From the NCBI GenBank assembly GCA_011524645.1, contig WTJY01000139.1, forward strand, positions 1 through 48,851: 48,851 bases of DNA. The letters run 5' to 3'. Shown here one piece after another: positions 33,772-43,300 of this stretch. Every line of letters starts with the position of its first letter. The stretch's first letter is position 1. Origin of the DNA: Anaerolineales bacterium. Its GTDB lineage: Bacteria > Chloroflexota > Anaerolineae > Promineifilales > Promineifilaceae. A program made the position numbers and the translations under genes. The notes under the pieces were generated by a model, which worked only from the letters and a program-made list of their open reading frames with translations, was not told the DNA's origin and made no database searches.

Positions 33772-36700
33772 ATGACCGTTCTTTACCCGCTTTCATCCAT
33801 GCAAACTGGAATGTTATTTCATGCTATTTCAGCACCCAAAAGTGGCGTGGATATGCAACATATTATGATCGGTCTAGCGGAAGCATTCGATCAAGAGGCG
33901 TTTGTACAGGCTTGGCAACTGGTAGCACAACGACATGCGATTTTACGGATGCGTTTTCAGTGGGAAAATGTAGACACACCGGTTCAAGTTATTACCGATA
34001 AAATCGAAATCCCTCTAACAACACACGACTGGCGTGCGTTTACGGCCGAACAACAGGGGACCAAACTAGACGCTTTCAAATTACAAGATCGATTAACCGA
34101 CTTTGCTCTCGATCAAGCACCCGTTTTCCGCCTAAACCTGTTTCAGATGGGGGAGAATGACTACAAATGTTTATGGAGCTTCCATCATATCTTGCTAGAC
34201 GGCCGTTCCTTTCCTATTATTTTGCGTGAGCTTTTCACTTTTTATGATGCGTTGAGGAATGGTGAAACGATTGATCTGGCAACCCCACGGCCGTACGCTG
34301 ATTATTTGCATTGGATCGATCAAAAAGATTTCTCGCCCAGCCAATCGTTTTGGCAAGAGTTTTTACAGGGGTTTACCGCTCCGACCCCGCTGACGATCAA
34401 TAAAACAGACAAGTTGCCCCATGTGGCCCGAGCATTGGCTGACGACGAGGTGCGGATTTCGGCCGAGGTTGTTACCAAGTTAGATCAATATGCGCGGGCG
34501 AATGGGGTGACAATGAATACCCTTCTACAGGCCGCTTGGGGCTTGGTTTGGCATCACTACTCTAATGAAGAGACTGTTGTATTTGGGGCAACACGTGCTT
34601 GTCGCTATGGGCTTGATGGTTTAGGGGATATGGTAGGGGTATTTATCAATACCTTGCCCATGCGAACCGATCTCCGTTTAGAGACGACATTGGGGGACTA
34701 TTTACTCGACATTCGGCAAAAGCAGATCGCTCTACGTGATCATGAACATACCCCACTGGCCGAGGTCCAAAAATGGAGCGAAGTCCCGAAAGGGGCCAAT
34801 CTGTTTGATACGTTAGTCGTATTTGAAAATTATGATTTGAATAACGCCTTACGAGCTCAAGGTGGGGCATGGCTCAACCGAACATTCAAATATAAAGGGC
34901 AAACCAATTTCCCGCTGACCCTGATGGCTTATAACGATGGGGATTTGGCTTTACGTATGGAGTACGATCCCGATGTATTTGAACAAGATGTCATTATGCG
35001 TTTGCTCTATCATCTGGAAACGGTTTTTCATGCGCTGCACACGGCCGATCCCGCTCAGCCTGCGCTTCAATTAAATTATTTGGCACCGGCCGAACGCCAA
35101 ACGATTTTAAACGAATGGAACCCTGCCTATGACACCCGCATGGTGACACAGGCGACCCATGAAATGGTACAGGCCCAAGCGGCCGCAACGCCAGAAGCGA
35201 CCGCTGTGCAATGTCATGACAGTTCACTTAGCTATGCTGAACTAGATGCCCAAGCGAATCAATTGGCCCATTTTTTGCGCCAGAAAGGGGCCGGACCGAA
35301 TGTGTTTGTAGGGTTGTGCTTGGCCCGTAGCGCGGAAATGGTGGTGGCGATGTTGGCCACACTCAAAGCTGGGGCCGCTTATGTGCCGCTGGACCCTAAA
35401 TTCCCGCGTGATCGCTTGGCCCACATGATCGAAGATTCCCAAATGCCGGTTCTGGTGACCGATTCCGCTCTGCGTGACTTTTTGCCGGAGCATAACACGG
35501 CCGAAATTCAACTCGACACACAGGCGAATTTGTTGACCGCGTTTCCGACCACACCACCTACCGCGCCCGATTTCGACCTTGAAAACCTCGCTTATGTGAT
35601 TTACACCTCCGGTTCAACCGGTAAGCCCAAAGGGGTTCAGGTTCCCCATCGGGCACTCACCAACTTTTTGCTCTCGATGCAAGCGGAACCGGGGTTAAGT
35701 GCGGCCGATAAACTAGTCGCCATTACGACGATCAGTTTCGATATCGCGATGCTCGAAATTTTCTTGCCTTTGATCTCTGGTGGGACGTTAGTTGTTGCGA
35801 CTGACGATGTGACAACTGATGGGGTGGCGTTAAGTGAGCTATTGACCACCAGCGAGGCGACCGTTATGCAGGCGACACCTGCGACTTGGAATATGCTAAT
35901 CGATTCCGGCTGGAAAGGGCATGCGGGGCTGAAAATGCTTTGTGGTGGTGAACCCCTGCCACGTCGCTTGGCTGACAAGCTGCTCGCTCTTGGTGGGGAA
36001 CTGTGGAATATGTATGGGCCGACAGAGACGACGATTTGGTCTTCTATTGCGCAAATCTTTGACGATAAACGGCCGATCGACATCGGCCGGCCGATTCTCA
36101 ATACCACCATGTATGTGCTTGATAAGCACAATCAACCGGTACCGGCCGGTGTGGTCGGTGAACTTTGTATCGGCGGTACCGGTGTCACCCACGGCTATCT
36201 AAATCGGGATGAGCTAACCGCTGAAAAATTCTTGCCCAATCCCTTTATCACTGGGGATTTGATTTATCGCACCGGCGACTGGGCACGCCATAATCCCGAT
36301 GGGACATTGACCTGCCTCGGCCGGATCGACCATCAAGTGAAAATTCGCGGTTTTCGTATTGAACTGGGCGAAATCGAAGCGGTGATGAGTCAGTATGATG
36401 GGGTACAAGAAGTGGTTGTGATCGCCCACACTACGGTGGCCGGATCGAAACAGTTGGTGGGCTATGTCATTCCTCAGCCGAACCGGCCGTTGACCGTCAC
36501 CGAATTACGTAAGTTCGGTAAAACAAAGCTCCCCGACTACATGGTTCCGGCGACCTTTATGATGCTGGACGAGTTTCCACTTACCGCCAACAATAAAATC
36601 AACCGTCGCTTACTCCCCTCTCCCGATGGAGAACGCCCTGAGCTAGACAATGTTTATGTGCCGGCCCGTACAGAAACCGAAAAAATGCTTGTCAAGATAT

Positions 36701-37044
36701 GGCAAGATGTTTTGGTAGTTAGTAAAGTAGGGGCACAAGACAGTTTCTTTGATCTTGGTGGTGATTCCCTTTTGGTTGTGCGTATGTTGAATAAAATTAG
36801 AGAACAGAAAGGGATTCGGGTTCCGGTCCATCAAATATTTGCACATCGAACGGTACGTGCTTTAGGTGAATACCTTGATCTACAATTACAAACAAAGATG
36901 GCCAATCCTGTTGCCTTAACCACCACCACTGAACCGGCAATACCGGTTCAAACGGCAACAGATGCACGCGCCTCTAAGCGTTTGAATGCGTTAAAAGCGA
37001 AGAAGCAGAAAGCGAAACAGGCTCGGCAGCGACGAGGCCGATAA
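33772..37044 (+). CDS. NRPS module C-A-PCP, glycine-like code
   Basis: 1090 residues; the ATG at 33772 has AAGGA 6 bases upstream. Condensation domain (~1-440) with catalytic HHILLDG (H138-G144) and the opening YPLSSMQTGMLFH. Adenylation domain (~460-960) with TSGSTGKPKG near residue 611 and YGPTETT. Carrier domain with LGGDS, Ser999. The ten-residue specificity positions read by eye as D-I-L-Q-L-G-M-I-W-K, close to the known glycine code DILQLGLIWK. A Lys/Arg-rich tail of ~50 residues (KAKKQKAKQARQRRGR) ends the protein and could be a docking segment. A leading C domain suggests it accepts an acyl chain from elsewhere, possibly the FAAL/ACP pair. Confidence 0.9.
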   Translation: MTVLYPLSSMQTGMLFHAISAPKSGVDMQHIMIGLAEAFDQEAFVQAWQLVAQRHAILRMRFQWENVDTPVQVITDKIEIPLTTHDWRAFTAEQQGTKLDAFKLQDRLTDFALDQAPVFRLNLFQMGENDYKCLWSFHHILLDGRSFPIILRELFTFYDALRNGETIDLATPRPYADYLHWIDQKDFSPSQSFWQEFLQGFTAPTPLTINKTDKLPHVARALADDEVRISAEVVTKLDQYARANGVTMNTLLQAAWGLVWHHYSNEETVVFGATRACRYGLDGLGDMVGVFINTLPMRTDLRLETTLGDYLLDIRQKQIALRDHEHTPLAEVQKWSEVPKGANLFDTLVVFENYDLNNALRAQGGAWLNRTFKYKGQTNFPLTLMAYNDGDLALRMEYDPDVFEQDVIMRLLYHLETVFHALHTADPAQPALQLNYLAPAERQTILNEWNPAYDTRMVTQATHEMVQAQAAATPEATAVQCHDSSLSYAELDAQANQLAHFLRQKGAGPNVFVGLCLARSAEMVVAMLATLKAGAAYVPLDPKFPRDRLAHMIEDSQMPVLVTDSALRDFLPEHNTAEIQLDTQANLLTAFPTTPPTAPDFDLENLAYVIYTSGSTGKPKGVQVPHRALTNFLLSMQAEPGLSAADKLVAITTISFDIAMLEIFLPLISGGTLVVATDDVTTDGVALSELLTTSEATVMQATPATWNMLIDSGWKGHAGLKMLCGGEPLPRRLADKLLALGGELWNMYGPTETTIWSSIAQIFDDKRPIDIGRPILNTTMYVLDKHNQPVPAGVVGELCIGGTGVTHGYLNRDELTAEKFLPNPFITGDLIYRTGDWARHNPDGTLTCLGRIDHQVKIRGFRIELGEIEAVMSQYDGVQEVVVIAHTTVAGSKQLVGYVIPQPNRPLTVTELRKFGKTKLPDYMVPATFMMLDEFPLTANNKINRRLLPSPDGERPELDNVYVPARTETEKMLVKIWQDVLVVSKVGAQDSFFDLGGDSLLVVRMLNKIREQKGIRVPVHQIFAHRTVRALGEYLDLQLQTKMANPVALTTTTEPAIPVQTATDARASKRLNALKAKKQKAKQARQRRGR

Positions 37045-37143
37045 CCCTTTTTTGTATTGAGATGCTACGGTATCATTCTTTAGATGTGATGAAAGAGTGC
37101 TTTTTCAAATTTCGTACATGGTCCCAGAAATAGTCTGGATTTT

Positions 37144-37232
37144 CTCCCCTCCTATGTATGAGGAGGGGCTGAGGGAGGTGGAGTTTTCTATTCCTCCTCT
37201 TCCCCAGCCCATTTCCCACAAGGGAGAGGGGG
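37144..37232. repeat. G/C-run palindromic repeat related to copy 1
   Basis: ctcccctcctatgt-atgaggaggggctgagggaggtgga, then C-rich and G-rich arms ending aagggagaggggg. It resembles the first half of the repeat at 61-130. It occupies the 335-bp gap 37045-37379 between two assembly-line genes, where no gene is seen. Confidence 0.55.
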
Positions 37233-37379
37233 CTTGTCGCTTCACCTGTATAGTGACCTGCAAAATTGGCAAAACTTCTGGAACAATGCACTTAGCATGA
37301 CAATTTCACCATATGTCCGACAGCGGTTTCGCTGTATCGTCTGTAAAATCGAAAACTAACCATCATCCACAACAACCTT

Positions 37380-40300
37380 ATGACCGACAACAACACCCTG
37401 AACGGCATCGCCATTATCGGTATGGCAGGACGCTTCCCCGAAGCAAAGAATCTTGAACAATTTTGGCAAAATCTCAAAAACGGCAAACCGGGTCTGCGCC
37501 TGCTGAACGATGAGGAGTTGGCTTCTGTCGAACCGGATTACGACGAGATGAAAGCGGACCCCGACTATGTGCCTGCAACAGGGATGTTGGATGGGGTTGA
37601 TATGTTTGATGCGGAGTTTTTCAACATGCGGCCGCGCGAAGCGAAGTCGATGGACCCGCAACAGCGTCTATGGTTTGAAACGGCATGGGAGTGTATGGAA
37701 AATGCTGGCTACGCACCGGGCAAAACCGATGCGGCCGTGGGGGTCTATACCGGTAGCTTTATGAACAGCTACCTGTTCTACAACCTCTCTCCTGATCGGG
37801 ATACGATTGAAGGGTTTGTCCGTTTACAGTCGCTCGACTCGTTTGTCCATATGATCAACAACGAGCGGGATTATTTGCCCACACGCACCTCTTATCTTTT
37901 CGACCTGAAAGGGCCAGCGATTAATGTTCAAACCGCCTGCTCTACATCATTGGTGGCGATCTCTTTGGCTTGTCAAAGCTTGCTGAACTATGAATCTGAT
38001 ATGGCACTCGCTGGTGGGGTTTGTATTTTCTTGCCTCAAGAGCGGGGCTATTTTTATGTTGAAGGGGGGATGCGTTCCTCCGATGGCAAATGTCGGCCGT
38101 TTGATGCCAAAGCCTCAGGGACCGTTTTTGGTAGTGGGCTTGGTTGTGTCATGCTTAAGCGGCTCGATGATGCGGTTGAAGATGGGGACAATATTTTGGC
38201 GGTGATTAAAGGGACCGCGCTCAACAATGATGGTTTGCACAAAGCGAGCTATACCGCCCCTAGTATCGACGGCCAAGCGGAAGTGATCGCGATGGCGCAA
38301 GCACTGGCCGAAGTTGATCCTGAAACGATTAGTTACGTTGAAGCGCACGGGACCGCAACCCCGATGGGGGACCCGATTGAGATCGCCGCTTTGACCCAAG
38401 CGTTCCGCGAAAAAACAGACAAAAAACAGTATGTCGCTCTGGGAGCGGTAAAAAGCAATATCGGCCATCTCGATGCCGCGTCTGGGGTAGCTGGGGTGAT
38501 TAAAACCGTTTTGGCTTTGCAAAATGAAGCGATTCCCCCTACGTTGAATTACGAAAAACCGAATCCTAATATCGATTTCGCCAATAGCCCGTTCTATGTG
38601 GTCAATAAACTGACTCCGTGGCCGAAAGGGGATACCCCTCGTCGGGCTGGGATTAGCTCTTTCGGGGTGGGGGGGACCAATGCCCATGCGATCTTAGAAG
38701 AAGCACCGGAACTTGAACCGGCGTCTGAATCACGGCCGCGTCAGCTCTTGATGTTATCCGGCCGGACCCCGACCGCGCTTAGCAACCAAGCGCAGAATTT
38801 AGCCGATCATTTGGCAAAAGGGACGCTTAATTTAGCTGATGTCGCCTATACCTTGAATCAAGGACGGGCCGATTTTAATCACCGGCGCGTCTTATCGGTG
38901 GCTAATACGGCCGAAGCGATCACCGCCCTGCGCAACGAAAAACAAGGGGTCACTAGCGAGATCAAATCGGGCGATCCTAGCCTTGTCTTTATGTTCCCCG
39001 GTCAAGGGTCCCAATTTGTCTTTATGGGTCATGAGCTTTATCAAAGTGAAGCGGTTTTTCGGGAAACGATTGACCGCTGTGCCGACATTTTGCAGCCCCT
39101 GCTTGATATCGATATGCGCGAAGTTTTGTACCCGAGCGAAGCCAATTTAGAAGATTCGGCCGCGAAGTTACGCCAAACCGGTTTGGCACAGCCCGCCATC
39201 TTTATGGTCTCTTATGCGCTGGCCCAGCAGTGGCAAGCGTGGGGGATCATGCCGGACACCATGGTCGGCCATAGCGTTGGCGAATTTGTGGCGGCGACCG
39301 TTGCCGGTGTCTTCTCACTTGAAGATGCCTTGACCATCATCGCCAATCGCGCCCGCTTGATGCAAGATTTGCCCGGTGGGGCGATGCGTGCGGTGCGGAT
39401 GTCGGCCGCTGATCTCAAGCCGTATTTGGGACAAGGTGTCGCTCTGGCCGCCAGTAATTCCCCCGGAATCAGTATCGTTTCCGGCCCGTACGAAGCGATC
39501 ACTGAATTTGAAAAACGGATGGAGGCCCAAGGGTTAGACACCATTGAACTCCATACCTCTCATGCGTTCCATTCTGAAATGATGGAGCCGATTTTAGAGC
39601 CGTTTAAAGCGATTGTCGCCGCCCGAACGCTAAATGCCCCTGAAGTGCCGATCGTTTCAACCCTCACTGGAACATGGCTTAAAGATGAAGAAGCAACTGA
39701 TCCGACCTATTGGGTACAGCAGTTGCGCCGCGCCGTTTTATTTAGCGATGCGATTTTGACCTTGCAAGAAGAACCGGGCCGTTTGTTACTCGAAGTTGGC
39801 CCCGGTAAAACGCTAAGCAATTCCGCTTTGCAACATCCTAATAAAGAGGCCCGCCAAACGGTGGTGGACACATTGGGACATCCGAAGAAGCAACGCCCTG
39901 CATTAGAAGCGATGCAAGAAGCGCTCGGCCGTTTGTGGCAATCGGGCGTAACTGTCGATTGGGAAGCCTACTGGCAAGATGAATCCCGCTACCGTGTCCC
40001 GTTGCCAACCTATCCGTTTGAACGGAAACGGTACTGGATCGATCCGCCGCCATTGAACCAAAATCAATCTGGCGCAGAAACTGCGTCATCGGCCGATGTG
40101 TCCGTTAACACATTATCTACTCAACCTGCTGTCAAATTGCAACGAGATATTGAAGGAGAAAGGCGTATGAGCCGTCGGAACAATATCGCCGCCGCCGTAG
40201 CCAAGCTAATGGTTGATCTCTCAGGAATTGAGATTTCTACCACTGACTACGACACGTCGTTTATGGAAATGGGATATGATTCCCTAACGCTTACACAGGT

Positions 40301-43300
40301 AAGCACCTTGCTTAAAAAGCAAATGAAAGTAAATGTGCGTTTCCGTAAATTGTTGGAAGATTTTTCATCGGTCAATTTGTTGACCGACCATTTAGAGGGA
40401 CAACTTCCGGCTGATGCGTATGCGGACCCAGAACCGGCCGCTGCACCAGAGGCTCCGGCTACGCCACCAGCGGCACCACAGCAAATGGCACAAATGCCTC
40501 AACAGCAGATGCAAATGCCGCAGATGCCACAGATGCCCCAAATGCCACAGGGTCAAATGCCCCAAATGCCCCAAATGCCCCAAATGGCTGGCATGATGCC
40601 GATGGGAATGATGAACCCGATGCAAATGCAGATGCAGATGATGCAGATGATGCAATATTGGCAACAAATGATGATGATGGGGATGGGGATGCCCGGCATG
40701 ATGCCGCAAATGCCACAGATGCCACAACAGCAAGCTTCGCCACAAATTGTCGAAAAAGTGGTGGAAAAAATTGTTGAGGTGGGTCCGAAACGGCCGAAGG
40801 CACCTGAAAAGAAAGAAGGGGATGAAGTGAGCCGTGTTCGCTTTGGCCCGTATAAAACGATTAAGAAAGAAAAAGGTGGGGCTCTTACCGCGCAACAACA
40901 GGCCCATCTCGATGCGTTGATCAAACGATTGGTCGCGAAAACCGGTTCTTCTAAGGCGCATGCCCAGAAATACCGCGATGTACAAGCTGACCCCCGCACC
41001 GTGGCCGGATTCCGCCAAACTTGGAAAGATTTGGTGTATCAAATCGTGACTGAAAAGTCGAAAGGCTCACGGATTTGGGATATCGATGGCAACGAATATG
41101 TTGACATTACAACCGGTTTCGGTATCGGTTTCTTGGGACACTCTCCCGACTTTATTACCGATGCGATCCGTGCTCAGCTCGATAAAGGGTTAGAAATCGG
41201 GCCACAAATGGGGCTGGCTGGTGAGGTCGCCCGCATGGTGCGGGAAATCACCGGCAACGAGCGGGTGTCCTTCTGTAACACCGGTTCGGAAGGGGTGATG
41301 GCCGCTTTACGTATGGCCAGAACTTATAGCGGCCGTGACAAAGTGGTTTATTTCTCTGGCGACTATCACGGCGTCTTTGATGAAGTGTTGGCGCGGCCGC
41401 AAGTTCTCAATGGAGAATTGCACACCGCACCGGCCGCACCTGGGATTCCCGATGCTGCGGTTGAAAACGCTTATATTCTCGATTATGGGACCCAAGCTTC
41501 ACTCGATTTCATTCGGGCAAATGCTGATGACATCGCGGCTGTGTTGATCGAAACGATTCAAAGCCGTCATCCTGAAAACCGGCCGAAGGAATTTTTGCAA
41601 GAAATTCGCAAAATTACCCAAGACAACGATATCGCCATGGTCTTTGACGAGGTCATTACCGGTTTCCGCGTCGCTCTCGGTGGTGCGAAGCAGTACTATG
41701 GTATTGAGCCGGACATTTGCTGCTACGGCAAAATCATTGGCGGTGGGATTCCGATCGGTGTGGTGGCCGGTAAACGGAAATACATGGATGCGATCGATGG
41801 CGGTTACTGGCAATACGGCGATGATTCGGTGCCAGAAGCGGACTTGACCTTCTTTGCCGGGACTTTCGTGCGCCACCCGATGGCGATGGCGGCCGCGCAT
41901 GCGGTATTGACCTTCCTAAAAGAGAAAGGGAATGGCTTGCAAGAGTGGATGAACCAACGGACCGCCATGTTCGCCACCGAAATGAACGAGTTCTTTGACG
42001 AACGGCAAGTTCCGATCAAGATCAATCACTTTAGCTCTTGGTTCCGTGTTGAGGTGCCAACCAGCTATGCGTACCCCGATTTGATCTTCTATCACCTTGT
42101 CGATAAAGGGGTTTATGTCTTTACTTTTGCGCAAAACTGCTTCTTCTCGATTGCACATACTGATGAAGATATTGAATTTATCAAGAACGCCTTTAAGAAA
42201 ACGGTCGTTGATTTGCAAGAGGGTGGGTTCTTGCCCCCTGCACCGGAAGGGGTAACTGACCCTTTCCCCTTGGCTGAGAGCCAAGAGGAGGTGTTTATCG
42301 CCTCCCAACTGAACGAGACGGCCGCTAGCGCGTATACCGACTCTTTTAGTTTGCACCTGCGTGGTGAGATTCACCCGGACGCTTTGCGCCGCGCCGCGCA
42401 GGTGGTCATCGCAAGGCACGATGCTTTGCATATGATGTACTCGCCAGATGGTGACTGGCAAAAGCGGGCGGAAACCAAGTCGGTTTCTGTCCCGCTTGTC
42501 GACTGGTCGGCCGTGCCCGATTTAGTTGGTGAGGCACGGTCACAAAAAATCGCGGCTCAGCTGGAAAGCTTGATGAAAAAGCCGTTCGATTACAACACCG
42601 GCCCGCTTTATCATGCCCAAATGATTAAGCTCGCCGCCGACGAATATATTTTCCAATTTGCGGGGGACCATATCGCTTACGACGGTTGGTCCGCTGTGAT
42701 TGTGATCGATGAAATGCGCGCCTGTTACAACGCGTTTGTACAGGGATTGCAAGCGAAATTAGAACCGGCCGATCAATACCAAGAGTATGTCGCTTGGGAA
42801 AAAGAAACGGCTGAAGGGGAAGAAGGGGTTCGGATCGTCAACTATTGGAAAGATCAGTTCGCCACATTACCCCCACCGCTCGATTTGCCGACCGATCACT
42901 CACGTCCTGCTAGTCGATCATTTTCCGGTTCGGCCGTGCACTATGTATTTGACAAAAACGTTTTAAACAATCTCAAGTCACTGTCGAAGCGCTCGGGAAT
43001 CAGCACCTTTGTGTTGCTGTTGTCCTCTTATTACACCTTGTTACACCGCTTGTCTGGCAAAACCGACATCGCAATTAGCGTACCATCGGCCGGTCAAGCC
43101 CAAGCGGGGACCTATAACTTGGTCGGACAATGTGTTAATAGCTTGCCGTTGCGGGTGCAGTTTGACCCGAATATGCGGTTTGCGGAATTAGCCAACAAAG
43201 TCAAAGGGGTGCTACTCGATGGTCAAGATCATCAACCCTTTACAACCGGTTCATTGTTCCGCTATATCGACTATGATCGTGGTGATACGAGCCGTCCGGC

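Noticed and set aside
40392-41042. 216-codon minus-strand frame rich in His and Leu
   Set aside because: It is the mirror of the Met/Gln/Pro-coding linker of the PKS-NRPS, and repeat composition keeps it open by chance.
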